64,000 nt of DNA from Rhodococcoides fascians A44A (GCF_000760735.1 NZ_JMEX01000008.1:1097483-1161482); one strand, 5' to 3'. Counted from the stretch's first letter, positions 45,242-57,692 are shown. Translations and numbers: made by a program. Notes: generated from the letters alone by a model not told the origin.

Positions 45242-45826
45242 ATGACGCACTCGGACTCGCACTCGAATCCAGAAGCCGGCGACCACGTCGTCGTGATCGG
45301 TCCAGACGGACAGCCTCTCGCACTCAGCCGGGAAGAGGCAACCGCCGCCGCGGCCCGCGCCGCAGGCACCGACAACGTGGAGAACGGCGAAACGCCCTTG
45401 TCGGACATGGTCGAGCAACCGGCGAAGGTCATGCGCATCGGCACGATGATCAAACAGCTCCTCGAAGAGGTGCGGGCAGCTCCTCTCGACGACGCCAGCC
45501 GCGCACGACTCAAAGGCATCCACCAGTCCTCGATCCGCGAACTCGAACAGGGCCTGGCCCCCGAACTCCGCGAGGAACTGGAACGCCTGGCCCTTCCCTT
45601 CGGCGAGGACGCCATCCCGTCGGACGCCGAACTGCGCATCGCGCAGGCCCAGCTGGTCGGCTGGCTGGAAGGGGTGTTCCACGGAATTCAAACCGCCCTG
45701 TTCGCCCAGCAGATGGCAGCACGCGCCCAACTCGAACAAATGCGCCAAGGCGCCCTGCCTCCCGGCGTCGCCATCAACCCCAGTGGCCCAGGCCACACCG
45801 GCGGCGGAACGGGCCAGTACCTGTAG
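45242..45826 (+). CDS. bpa: Bacterial proteasome activator Bpa
   Basis: A 194-residue protein closely matching Rv3780: MVEQPAKVMRIGTMIKQLLEEV, then SIRELEQGLAPELREELERL, and LRIAQAQLVGWLEGVFHGIQ. These helices form the 12-subunit ring. The C-terminus GTGQYL is the docking motif that opens the 20S proteasome gate without ATP. Its presence implies a proteasome-containing actinobacterium. The ATG at 45242 lies 9 bases after GGAAGG; an ATG 9 bases upstream is too close to that site. It is followed by a tandem repeat array. Confidence 0.9.
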   Translation: MTHSDSHSNPEAGDHVVVIGPDGQPLALSREEATAAAARAAGTDNVENGETPLSDMVEQPAKVMRIGTMIKQLLEEVRAAPLDDASRARLKGIHQSSIRELEQGLAPELREELERLALPFGEDAIPSDAELRIAQAQLVGWLEGVFHGIQTALFAQQMAARAQLEQMRQGALPPGVAINPSGPGHTGGGTGQYL

Positions 45827-45835
45827 CGCTGGGCA

Positions 45836-45929
45836 GGAGTGGAGCCTGCGGAATGACCCAGGGAGGCGGCGGGAGTGGAGCCTGCGGAATGACCCGGGGC
45901 TGGGCAGGAGTGGAGCCTGCGGAACGACC
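45836..45929 (+). repeat. Tandem array of the GAGCCTGCGGA repeat between bpa and wzm
   Basis: Three copies of a 23-bp unit beginning GGAGTGGAGCCTGCGGAA at 45836, 45872 and 45907, spaced 36 and 35 bp. The same unit with a 36-bp period occurs in the 3' end of wzt. It lies in the 129-bp gap before wzm, 27 bp before the wzm start, so it could affect wzm expression. Confidence 0.8.
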
Positions 45930-45955
45930 GTCGGGAGCGGGTAAGGTCGACCGTC

Positions 45956-46831
45956 GTGTCAGCTCCAGCGAAGGAACCCGAGAACGAGACAGGAGAGCGT
46001 GTGAGCGTCCCTGTTTCGGATTCGCAGACGTACAAGCGCGCATTCCGCGATCTGAAGACCGGGTTCAATCAGCGTGAGCTGTGGCTCCACCTCGGCTGGC
46101 AGGACATCAAGCAGCGATACCGACGCTCGGTCATCGGCCCGTTCTGGATCACCATCGCCACTGCAGTCCAGGCCACCGCCATGGGCCTGCTGTACTCGGT
46201 GCTGCTCGACATGGATCTGAAGACGTTCCTGCCGCACGTGGCCGTCGGTTTGATCATCTGGAACTTCATCAGTGCGGCGATCCTCGAGGGCGGCGATGTC
46301 TTCGTCGCCAACGAAGGCCTGATCAAGCAGTTGCCGTCGGCGCTGTCGGTGCACGTGTATCGGCTGGTGTGGCGTCAGATTCTGCTGTTCGCGCACAACC
46401 TGATCGTCTATGTGATCATCATCGCGATCTTCCGACCGACGTTCCACTGGACCGACCTCGCGGCGATCCCGGCCTTCGCGCTCATCGCCATCAATGCCGT
46501 CTGGGTGGCGATGCTGTTCGGCATCGTCGCAACGCGCTACCGCGACATTGCGCCGATTCTCGGGTCCATGGTCACGCTGCTGTTCTTCATGACACCGATC
46601 GTGTGGACGACGCAGGGGCTACTCAACCAGGGCGGACAGGCCGCCGAGCGCGCCCGCCTCGTCGAGATCAACCCGCTCTTTCACTACCTGGACATCCTCC
46701 GAGCCCCGATGATCGGTGAGCCCCAGGAGGCCTACCACTGGTACATCGTGATCGCCTGCACCATCGTCGGCTGGCTCCTGACCATTTTCGCTCTCAAGAA
46801 ATTCCGGGCCCGAGTGCCCTACTGGGTTTAG
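45956..46831 (+). CDS. wzm: Galactan ABC exporter permease Wzm
   Basis: A 291-residue ABC-2-type permease like Rv3783 (RfbD). After a cytoplasmic start come about six membrane spans, with the family motif QRYRRSVIGPFWI at the first and INPLFHYLDILRAPMIGE before the last. It forms with Wzt the transporter that moves the lipid-linked galactan across the membrane. GTG start at 45956. It lies 9 bp before wzt. In M. tuberculosis the order is wzt, glfT1, wzm; here it is wzm, wzt, glfT1. Confidence 0.92.
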   Translation: MSAPAKEPENETGERVSVPVSDSQTYKRAFRDLKTGFNQRELWLHLGWQDIKQRYRRSVIGPFWITIATAVQATAMGLLYSVLLDMDLKTFLPHVAVGLIIWNFISAAILEGGDVFVANEGLIKQLPSALSVHVYRLVWRQILLFAHNLIVYVIIIAIFRPTFHWTDLAAIPAFALIAINAVWVAMLFGIVATRYRDIAPILGSMVTLLFFMTPIVWTTQGLLNQGGQAAERARLVEINPLFHYLDILRAPMIGEPQEAYHWYIVIACTIVGWLLTIFALKKFRARVPYWV

Positions 46832-46840
46832 GGGTCTGCA

Positions 46841-47752
46841 ATGTCAGTCAGCATCAACACGCACGACGCCTGTGTCGACTTCCCCATCTTCGACGCCAAA
46901 ACTCGCTCCCTGAAGAAGGCGTTCCTCGGCAAAGCCGGCGGTGCCATCGACCGGAACAGCTCCGACGTCGTCGTCGTCGAAGCCCTCAAGAACATCACGA
47001 TGAACCTGAAGGAAGGCGACCGCGTCGGCCTCGTCGGACACAACGGAGCAGGCAAGTCGACGCTCCTGCGCCTGCTCTCCGGCATCTACGAGCCCACCCG
47101 CGGCACCGCCTCGGTGCGCGGCCGCGTCGCCCCCGTCTTCGACCTGGGTGTCGGTATGGACCCGGAGATCTCCGGCTACGAGAACATCATCATCCGAGGC
47201 CTGTTCCTCGGCCAGACGCGCAAGCAGATGCTCGCGAAGATGGACGAGATCGCCGACTTCACCGAACTCGGCGACTACCTCGACATGCCGCTGCGGACCT
47301 ACTCGACCGGCATGCGCGTCCGCGTAGCGTTGGGCGTCGTCACCAGCATCGATCCTGAAATCCTGCTGCTCGACGAGGGCATCGGCGCCGTCGACGCAGA
47401 ATTCATGAAGAAAGCACGCATCCGGCTCCAGGAACTGGTGCAACGATCCGGCATCCTCGTCTTCGCAAGCCACTCCAACGAGTTCCTCGCCCAGCTCTGC
47501 GACCGCGCGATGTGGATCGACCACGGCCAGATCCGTCAGGACGGTGGCATCGAAGAAGTCGTGCGTGCGTACGAAGGCAACGACGCGGGCGACCACGTGG
47601 CGACGATCTTGGAAGAGCTCGCTCGAGACGAAGCGGGAGTGGAGCCTGCGGAACGACCTCGAGACGGATCGGGAGTGGAGCCTGCGGAACGACCTAGAGA
47701 TGAAGCGGGAGTGGAGCCTGCGGAACGACCTAGAGATGAAACCAGTGGCTGA
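46841..47752 (+). CDS. wzt: Galactan ABC exporter ATPase Wzt, with a repeat-derived C-terminal tail
   Basis: A 303-residue ATPase like Rv3781 (RfbE). Walker A GHNGAGKST (about 67-75), signature YSTGMRVRVALG, Walker B ILLLDEGIGAVD and switch His in FASHSNEF are all intact. The last 40 residues consist of a 12-residue unit (RDEAGVEPAERP) repeated three times, encoded by the same 36-bp repeat found upstream of wzm. No carbohydrate-binding domain is present, as in the mycobacterial protein. The tail is probably not part of the ABC fold. The gene overlaps glfT1 by 17 bases. Confidence 0.93.
   Translation: MSVSINTHDACVDFPIFDAKTRSLKKAFLGKAGGAIDRNSSDVVVVEALKNITMNLKEGDRVGLVGHNGAGKSTLLRLLSGIYEPTRGTASVRGRVAPVFDLGVGMDPEISGYENIIIRGLFLGQTRKQMLAKMDEIADFTELGDYLDMPLRTYSTGMRVRVALGVVTSIDPEILLLDEGIGAVDAEFMKKARIRLQELVQRSGILVFASHSNEFLAQLCDRAMWIDHGQIRQDGGIEEVVRAYEGNDAGDHVATILEELARDEAGVEPAERPRDGSGVEPAERPRDEAGVEPAERPRDETSG
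47636..47730 (+). repeat. In-frame 36-bp tandem repeat at the 3' end of wzt
   Basis: Copies begin at 47636, 47672 and 47708, exactly 36 bp apart, with the core GAGCCTGCGGAACGACC. The period of 12 codons keeps the wzt frame open. The same unit occurs in the gap before wzm and in other gene ends of the cluster. Confidence 0.85.
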
Positions 47753-48644
47753 GACGATCATCGGAGTTATCGTGACGCACAAGCGTCGCGAGCTCCTCGC
47801 GAAGTCACTCGATGTCATCACGCGCCAGACCCGCCCGCTGGACCATCTCGTCGTCGTCGACAACGCGCACGAGAACGAGGTCCGCGAGCTCGTCGAGTCT
47901 GCGTCGATTCCGACTACTTATCTTGGGTCGCATCACAATCTGGGCGGTGCGGGCGGATTCGCGCTCGGCATTCTCTACGCCCTGTCGCTCGGCGCGGATT
48001 GGGTGTTCCTTGCCGACGACGACGGGCGGCCCGAGGGTCCGGACGTACTGAAAACGCTGCACGAGTGCGCACTGAAGCACGGCCTCGACGAGGTCTCCCC
48101 CGTCGTCTGCGACATCGACGACCCCGATCGTCTCGCGTTCCCGCTGCGGCGCGGAGTGGAATGGCGGCGACTGAGGTCCGAACTGATCGACCCTCGTAAC
48201 CCCCACGACGATCTGCTCGAGGGAATCGCGTCACTGTTCAACGGTGCACTGTTCAAAGCCTCGACGATCGACGCAGTCGGGGTGCCCGATCTGCGACTCT
48301 TCGTCCGCGGTGACGAGGTGGAAGTTCATCGCAGACTGCAGCGATCGGGCCTGAAGTTCGGTACCTGTCTGACGACCGCCTACGTCCACCCCAACGGCGC
48401 CGAGGAGTTCAAACCGATCCTCGGCGGGCGGATGCACACGCAGTACCCGGACGACGCCACCAAGCGCTACTTCACCTATCGCAACCGCGGGTACCTCATG
48501 TCACAGCCCGGTATGCGGAAACTGCTGCCGCAGGAGTGGATTCGTTTCGGTTGGTTCTTCCTTGTGACCACTCACAATCCCAAGGGCCTGCTGGAATGGC
48601 TTCGTCTCCGTCGACTCGGGCGTCGGGAGCATTTCCGGAGGTGA
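47736..48644 (+). CDS. glfT1: Galactofuranosyltransferase GlfT1
   Basis: A 302-residue GT2 (GT-A fold) transferase like Rv3782. IGVIVTHKRRELLAKSLDVI is the nucleotide-binding start, FLADDDGRPEG the metal-binding DxD (about 90), and GDEVEVHRRLQ the likely acceptor-side acid. GlfT1 adds the first galactofuranoses to the rhamnosyl-GlcNAc-PP-decaprenyl primer. The start ATG 47736 lies inside the wzt 3' end, just after the last repeat copy, and a longer frame would only translate the repeats out of frame. Confidence 0.9.
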   Translation: MKPVAETIIGVIVTHKRRELLAKSLDVITRQTRPLDHLVVVDNAHENEVRELVESASIPTTYLGSHHNLGGAGGFALGILYALSLGADWVFLADDDGRPEGPDVLKTLHECALKHGLDEVSPVVCDIDDPDRLAFPLRRGVEWRRLRSELIDPRNPHDDLLEGIASLFNGALFKASTIDAVGVPDLRLFVRGDEVEVHRRLQRSGLKFGTCLTTAYVHPNGAEEFKPILGGRMHTQYPDDATKRYFTYRNRGYLMSQPGMRKLLPQEWIRFGWFFLVTTHNPKGLLEWLRLRRLGRREHFRR

Positions 48645-48649
48645 CCCAG

Positions 48650-48723
48650 GTGAGTGGAAATGCGGTGTGATCTGGTCGCTCCGCAGGCTCCGCTCCTGCC
48701 CCAGGGCCTCCATTTCCACTGAC
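48650..48723. repeat. Hairpin repeat element B after glfT1
   Basis: Terminal inverted repeats GTGAGTGGAAATG and CATTTCCACTGAC enclose a copy of the 23-bp unit in reverse orientation (48674-48696). Otherwise it is built like element A at 43801-43873. It starts 6 bp after the glfT1 stop and may terminate that operon. Confidence 0.75.
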
Positions 48724-48760
48724 AACGGCCGTGGGCGCCTGCGTCCGCTACCGTGTGCGC

Positions 48761-49615
48761 ATGACGGAATCTCGGAAGCTGACGGATCGGATTCGGCATT
48801 CGGCGCGAGAGAAGTTGCAGCGCGCGATCGGCGAGGTTCTGGACAAGCAGACAGCTCAGCTGGCCGAGCAGACGAGCGATCAGCAGACCAAGCTGCTGGA
48901 CATCCTCGAACGTCAGCGCCGCGAGATCGACGACCTGCACGCCTTCATCCGTGGACTCGAAATGCGCATGCGACGCGATATCCCGTATGCGTCCGACGTC
49001 GAGGCCGCCGCTCAGAGCGCCGAGTTCGCCGAAGAGGTCATGCCGAAGGCACCCACGTTCCTGCGCCCCCACGCGACGCTGAGGTTCGCGCTCGGCGAGG
49101 TATCGGTACCGGGGATGGCGCTCGAGTTCGGTGTCGCCAGCGGTACGACGCTGGAGATCATCGCCGAGGAGATGGCGAAGCGAAGCGACATTTCCATCGT
49201 CGCCGGATTCGACGTCTTCTCCGGTCTCCCCGAGACGTGGCGAACGGGCTTCCCGAAGGGACTGTTCGAGCAGGAAACCGAGCCGACGGTGCCCGGCGCG
49301 GAGATCGTTCCCGGCATGTTCGAGGAATCGCTACCCGAGTTCCTGAAGAGCCACACGGACAAGCTCGCGTTCCTTCATCTCGACGCGGACCTGTACTCGT
49401 CGACCGTGACCGTCCTCGACCTCGTCGCCGACCGCTTGGCCGTGGGAACCGTCATCGTCTTCGACGAGTACTTCAACTTCCCCGGTTGGCGCAATCACGA
49501 GTACCGCGCGTGGACAGAGTTCGTCGGCCGCACCGGCACGGAATTCGACTACCTCGGCTACACCGCGGACAACGAACAGGTCGTCGTACGAATCCGCACC
49601 GCTCCGTCGTTGTGA
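48761..49615 (+). CDS. TylF-type SAM-dependent methyltransferase
   Basis: A 284-residue protein. The first 90 residues are helical with heptads (QLAEQTSDQQTKLLDILERQ), probably a coiled coil. The C-terminal part is a TylF/macrocin O-methyltransferase-like Rossmann domain: MALEFGVASGTTL (SAM loop), GFDVFSGLPETW, and LAFLHLDADLYSST and IVFDEYFNFPGW for metal binding. Its place between glfT1 and glfT2 suggests methylation of a sugar in the cell-wall glycan or its primer. The ATG at 48761 (MTESRK) is preferred. The stop codon lies in repeat element C. Confidence 0.8.
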   Translation: MTESRKLTDRIRHSAREKLQRAIGEVLDKQTAQLAEQTSDQQTKLLDILERQRREIDDLHAFIRGLEMRMRRDIPYASDVEAAAQSAEFAEEVMPKAPTFLRPHATLRFALGEVSVPGMALEFGVASGTTLEIIAEEMAKRSDISIVAGFDVFSGLPETWRTGFPKGLFEQETEPTVPGAEIVPGMFEESLPEFLKSHTDKLAFLHLDADLYSSTVTVLDLVADRLAVGTVIVFDEYFNFPGWRNHEYRAWTEFVGRTGTEFDYLGYTADNEQVVVRIRTAPSL

Positions 49616-49658
49616 GCGACAATGCGGTGTGTTCTGGTCGGCCTACATTTCCACTCAC
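49612..49658. repeat. Short hairpin repeat element C between convergent genes
   Basis: Starts GTGAGCGACAATG, ends CATTTCCACTCAC; the inner GCGGTGTG-TCTGGTCG matches element B, but the repeat core is missing. It looks like an internal deletion form of the same element. The methyltransferase stop (TGA 49613-49615) lies in its left end, and the glfT2 stop is the next base. Confidence 0.7.
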
Positions 49659-51530
49659 CTAGGAGTAGAGCCGCGTCCAGTTCTCTCGGCTGGTGAGCTC
49701 AGGAACAGCCTGCCGGTAGGACTCGGCCACGCTGTCGGTCTCGACACGCAGACGACGCAGCGCCCTCAGCCCTCGCTTCAGTAGCTCCGTGGCGGCTGCC
49801 TTGTCGCGCTTACGTACTCGCACACCCTCCTGCGAACGATCGGTGACGACGGCATGCGCGAACAGCGAGACGTGCCACCAATGCGCGTCATCGGCCGAGA
49901 TCGCGACCGGGCCGGGGTGAACGCGGCCACGCGACTGGTTTAGCACACGCTTCGCCAGAACGGCCCACTCCAGGCTCTTCTTGGGGTGAGGCCCTGCCGG
50001 GGTGATGAACATGTCCGCAGGGCGGACGTCAGGAACCGCGTTCGCGTTGTAGCGCTTGGTCTCGTTGTACGCGGCTCGGTCACGACGGATCGCCGCCGCA
50101 GCATCCATGCCGCCGTCGGTGAGCTTGCTCGGCCCGACGAGGAAGTCCTCGATGGCCTTGATCAACGTGAACGCCATGCCGTACTGCATGGAGACGAGAT
50201 AGCGGAACAGATCGGTCGTCAGCTGACGCGCGAGCTTCTTACCGTCGAGCCCCGCGTGCAGCGACGCCGTGATCATGCCGTTGCGCAGGTTGAAGTAGCG
50301 GTGCCACTCGTCCCAGTCCTTCCACGCGAAATCGGCGTGCCACACCGCCGCGCCTGGAAGTGTGACCGTCGCGAATCCATTGGCACGGGCCCGGTAGCCG
50401 TACTCGATGTCGTCCCACTGGAAGAACAACGGAAGTGGATAACCGATCTGCGAGACGATCTCCGACGGGATCAGGCACGACCACCAGCCGTTGTAGCCGG
50501 CGTCGACGCGGATCTCCTGCTTCTTCTTCAACGCGCTCTTGTCCGAGATCGCGTTCTTCACGTGCAACCCGGCTTCGAGCTTCTGGAGGTTCGCGACCTC
50601 GGCACCGACATGCACCCGGTCGGGATGCAGAAGGTAGAGCATCTGCGCACCGATGATCGCGGGCTCGATGGTCTTGTTCGCGAACGCGTTCATACGCACG
50701 ATCGCCTCGGGCTCGCACAGCACGTCGTCGTCCATGAACACGACGTTGGCCGGGTCGCCGCCCTTGCCCTGCACCTCGTAGAGCCCGCGGGTGAAGCCAC
50801 CCGCACCACCGAGGTTGGGCTGAGTGATGTAGACCAGCTTGTCGCCGAGTTCGGCCGCGACACGCTGGAACAAGGGCCGCGTCTGGACTTGGTCGGTGCC
50901 CTGGTCCACGACGTACACGTTGTCGACGCCGAGCAGTGCAATCGGATCGTCGGCCATGGCTGCCACGGTGTTGGCGCAGTCGTCGGCCCGGTTGAACGTG
51001 CAGATGACCACGGACGTCGGACGCAGCTTCTCCGGCGCGTCGACGGTCCACTCGGCGTCCTCGACCGTCAGCTCACCGGACGTGGTGGTGAATCGGGCGA
51101 ACAAGGCTCCACCGTCGAGGAACTGCTTGACGGGAACAGCGAAGTCCAGCCGCCTGGCCCGCCCGTCGGTGGTCACAGTCTCGCTGGCCATCGTTCGCTT
51201 ACGACCCTTGTAGTCGGTAGCGACGATATCGATGCGCCCCGAACCGGCAACGGAAGCCGAGAAACGCACCTCGGTCACATCGGTCCAGCGCTGCCAGTAA
51301 CTCGCCGGGAACCGCCCGAAGTAACTGTTCGTCTCGAGAACCGTGCGCTTGGCCAGCTTCGCCGCATACCTCGAACGCTCGACATTGCCCTTGGCCACAT
51401 TCGTGTACATATCCGCACTCACCAGCGGCGACGGCCCGTCGAAGAGGAGACGCTGTGCGCGCAACTCCGTCGACGACGGCAGGTCGACGGTGTCTGCCTC
51501 GGTCGTGGTGGTGGAATCAGCGTGACTCAC
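49659..51530 (-). CDS. glfT2: Galactofuranosyltransferase GlfT2
   Basis: A 623-residue bifunctional galactan polymerase like Rv3808c. The N-terminal beta-sandwich domain (about 1-160) is followed by the GT-A domain with TSVVICTFNRADDC, the metal-binding FMDDDVLC (about 265) and the catalytic acidic pair in QWDDIEYGYRA (about 371), then AAVWHADFAWKDWDEWH. The C-terminal helical domain forms the tetramer. It alternately adds beta-1,5 and beta-1,6 galactofuranose. The start is a GTG at 51530, preceded by AAGGAGAAAAGG. The neighbour on the right is divergent. Confidence 0.94.
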   Translation of the reverse strand: MSHADSTTTTEADTVDLPSSTELRAQRLLFDGPSPLVSADMYTNVAKGNVERSRYAAKLAKRTVLETNSYFGRFPASYWQRWTDVTEVRFSASVAGSGRIDIVATDYKGRKRTMASETVTTDGRARRLDFAVPVKQFLDGGALFARFTTTSGELTVEDAEWTVDAPEKLRPTSVVICTFNRADDCANTVAAMADDPIALLGVDNVYVVDQGTDQVQTRPLFQRVAAELGDKLVYITQPNLGGAGGFTRGLYEVQGKGGDPANVVFMDDDVLCEPEAIVRMNAFANKTIEPAIIGAQMLYLLHPDRVHVGAEVANLQKLEAGLHVKNAISDKSALKKKQEIRVDAGYNGWWSCLIPSEIVSQIGYPLPLFFQWDDIEYGYRARANGFATVTLPGAAVWHADFAWKDWDEWHRYFNLRNGMITASLHAGLDGKKLARQLTTDLFRYLVSMQYGMAFTLIKAIEDFLVGPSKLTDGGMDAAAAIRRDRAAYNETKRYNANAVPDVRPADMFITPAGPHPKKSLEWAVLAKRVLNQSRGRVHPGPVAISADDAHWWHVSLFAHAVVTDRSQEGVRVRKRDKAAATELLKRGLRALRRLRVETDSVAESYRQAVPELTSRENWTRLYS

Positions 51531-51643
51531 AGCAACGGTCCCTTTTCTCCTTGGCTCTTGTGCTGCCCGTATTGCGAGACACAACGCCGGGCGAGGGCTC
51601 GCGGTGCAGCGTACGAGCCCTGTTGTCTGCCATTCTGGTGACC

Positions 51644-53149
51644 ATGGTTGCACAGTCCGCTGCCGCCGACGCGGAGGCGTACTCGCCTGGAACCCGGTTG
51701 TCGCGCGCAGGACACTCGTCATGGATACTCATCGCGCTCGGCGCGGCCCTGGGCGCCGTCGGGTACTGGGTTGCTGCACCCAGCCTCACCGACGACGCGT
51801 ACATCAGCCTCTCCGCGGCCCGAAATCTCGCCGAACACGGTCAGTGGGCGATCGTCACCGACCTGACCGCGAATACGTCGACCTCGCCCCTCAACGTTCT
51901 GCTCCTCGGCTTCATCGTGTGGATCACGTCGTTCTTCGGCGCGCCGGCGCCGTTGTTCGCTCTGTTCGTCGCCAACGTTCTGGCCGGGGGAATCGTCGGT
52001 GCAGCATGCGCGTCGATCTCACGGTCGATCGGTAGAGGCCTGTGGCTCGGTGGGATCGCGGTCGTTCTGGTGATGAGCAACCCGTTCCTGCTGTCGTCCA
52101 TCGGACTCGAAGTTCTCCTCATTCCCGCAGCGGTGCTCACGCTGACCGCTGCGGCTCTGCGCGGCAGCCCCGTACTGTTCGGCGTCGCGAGCGGACTGGC
52201 CGTCCTGGTACGACTGGACCTTGTCCTCTTCGTACTACTTCTCGCTGCTTTCGCGCCGACGCTGTACCGCCGCTGGCCCCGGGCTCTTCTAGCCGCGGCT
52301 GCGGTGTCCCTGCCCTGGTACGTCTTCAGCTGGATCGTGCTCGGATCACTGGTGCCGGACACGCTCGTCCTCAAAGAAGGCCAGGCAATCGAGGGTTTCA
52401 ACTACTTCGACGGGCCGTCCCTCTACTACGACGGCGACTGGTGGGGCACGCTCGCGAGTTTCGGCCCTGCCGTCGTCGGCCTCGTCGTCACCGTCGGCTG
52501 GCTCGCCGCATGCGTATCCAGACGCGCGCGCGACCGGGCGTCATGGCCTCTGATCGGTCTCGGACTCGGCGGAGGTGCCTACTACCTCGCGTACACAGCT
52601 CTCGACACCGTCCCCTACCACTGGTACTACGTCACCCCGATGATCGCGGGTGGATCGGCAGCAATATTCCTTGCCGGCATATCACCGCGCCCGGTGGCCG
52701 CCGTCTCACTTCTGTTTGTCGTCATCGGAATCGCGGGCTCCATCGCGTTCGACACAGCCAGGCCCATGCCGTGGGCGTCACCGCCCATCTTCGGCAACTT
52801 CGCTTCGGCCGCGGACTACCAGCGCGTCGGCGAGGAGATCGGAAAGATCGTCGGCGACGACGCCGTCAAGTCGCCCGGCGAGATCGGAACGCTGGCCTAC
52901 GCATGCGAGTGCAGAATCGTCGACGAGTTCTCCGACCGAGGCGTCATCATCAACGAGCGGATCATCCCGCGCTTGGAGGAATCCGGGCCTGTCGGCGACC
53001 TGTTACTTCGCGCAAATTACGCCAACCTCGACTACTCCCGTAAGCCGGTCGTACCGGTCTACCGCATCGAATACCGTCCAGGCCCGAGCGACGGCTCACC
53101 CTGGACATGGACAGTGGATTCCGCAGCGCGGGGCGTCGCACACTTCGCG

Positions 53150-53164
<15 letters not shown>
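51644..53164 (+). CDS. GT-C-type membrane glycosyltransferase, copy 1
   Basis: A 506-residue integral membrane protein with about nine or ten hydrophobic spans. The loop after the first span reads SLTDDAYISLSAARNLAEHG, with the acidic pair expected for GT-C polyprenyl-phosphate-sugar transferases, followed by TSTSPLNVLLLG. The C-terminal 120 residues are extracytoplasmic and contain EIGTLAYACECRIVDEFSDRG. It is a paralogue of the next gene. Likely it transfers a sugar during arabinogalactan or lipomannan assembly; the donor is unknown. The start ATG at 51644 (or GTG 51638) is uncertain. It overlaps the convergent neighbour by 15 bp. Confidence 0.7.
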
Positions 53165-56486
<3,322 letters not shown>

Positions 56487-56714
56487 CCGATGAACTATTC
56501 CGTGCAGAGGCAAGTGAAATAGCTGGGATGGGGAAAATGGCGTCCGAGATAGGTCTACAAACGATGGCATGCCATCGCTATATCGGAGATCACGCGGGCT
56601 CGAGCGATACAATCCCCGGTCAGATTCTGCAGCGGCTTGCACCGTTCATTGCTCTTTACCAAGAGAATACGCGCAGCAGGCACGTCCACCTCAGGTAATT
56701 CGAAGACCGCCGCG

Positions 56715-57692
56715 GTGGGAAATGTCGACGATTACGTCAATGCCGCCGACTACGGCCACCCCGACGGAATCGACTATCCGCCAGCAAATCCCGCCGTGGA
56801 CGACACCCGTGAGGTCATTCAAGCGGCTGCAGGCTGGCTGGGCGACGTGGACGAGACGATCTTCGAACTCACCACTTGGAGCCCCCTGACTGAGGTCACC
56901 ACACCGCTGAGCGGGAACTGGAACGAGATCAGACGAGCTGGAGAAGCATTCGACATCGCGGGCAGCGCAATGGAAGCTGCCGCCGCATCACTCGAGCGTG
57001 GCGTCCGGCGCGTCGACGACTACTGGGATGGCCAGGCCGCCCAAGCATTCAACGAGTATTCCGGTCGACAGATTGCAGCCATGTACTGGGAAGGTTCGTG
57101 CGGTCGCACGATCCACGCCATCTCCGAAGCCATCGCCGAGGAAATTCGCGAGGGCGTCCAGACCGTCGTGAGGAAGTTCGCCGAGATGTTGGAGGCCGAG
57201 GTAGATCTCGGGTCCGGCTCCGCAGCAATGAAAGTGGCGCTCGAGAAAGTTCCTGTCCTCGGGACAGCCTGGCAGCTCGGAGCGATCGTCGACATCCTGA
57301 GACAGACGATGGACCTGACGATGGATCTCGTGCGCAGAATCGAAGAACTTGTCGACCAGTTCGGACTGTTCCTCGACGCGATCATCGACCCGGAAGGTCA
57401 GGTCAGCCGCACGATCGACAAGTACCTCCAGCCGTTCAACGAGGCTCTGGACAAGGGCAACACTGCCGTCGACGCAGGCAGAACCGCCGACATACCCCAG
57501 TCCTCGACACGCCTGACGAACAATTCTCCGTCGGCGAAGGCGACCAACCGTGGCAGGACGCGGTATGACCGATCCCAGGAACACTCCCGAGTACAGGAGA
57601 GTGCTCGACGCCGTCGACCGCCTGCGCGCAGCTCGACTCCGCGCCGATGCCACACCGATCCATGTGGACCAGGGCCCTGTCGTCGTCGATGA
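56715..57692 (+). CDS. Long WXG100-like protein, probably frameshifted near its end
   Basis: The frame begins at GTG 56715 and gives a helical protein whose first 200 residues resemble WXG-type type VII clients: VIQAAAGWLGDVDETI, LSGNWNEIRRAGEAF and VDDYWDGQAAQAF (WDG turn). From about residue 260 the frame becomes Arg-rich and non-coding in character and overlaps the next gene by 128 bp. In another frame the natural end is visible: TPVLDTPDEQFSVGEGDQPW, ending QDAV and TGA at 57566-57568, which overlaps the ATG of the next gene. A one-base shift near 57490-57500 explains this. Confidence 0.65.
   Translation: MGNVDDYVNAADYGHPDGIDYPPANPAVDDTREVIQAAAGWLGDVDETIFELTTWSPLTEVTTPLSGNWNEIRRAGEAFDIAGSAMEAAAASLERGVRRVDDYWDGQAAQAFNEYSGRQIAAMYWEGSCGRTIHAISEAIAEEIREGVQTVVRKFAEMLEAEVDLGSGSAAMKVALEKVPVLGTAWQLGAIVDILRQTMDLTMDLVRRIEELVDQFGLFLDAIIDPEGQVSRTIDKYLQPFNEALDKGNTAVDAGRTADIPQSSTRLTNNSPSAKATNRGRTRYDRSQEHSRVQESARRRRPPARSSTPRRCHTDPCGPGPCRRR

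Noticed and set aside
45836..45929. CRISPR array
   Set aside because: There are only three copies, the spacers are about 13 bp and similar to each other, the period is 36 bp, and no cas gene is present. The same unit is translated in wzt.
49986..51641. A 551-codon plus-strand frame opposite glfT2
   Set aside because: It lies fully antisense to glfT2, whose DDD and QWDD motifs are intact. The predicted product has no recognisable domain.
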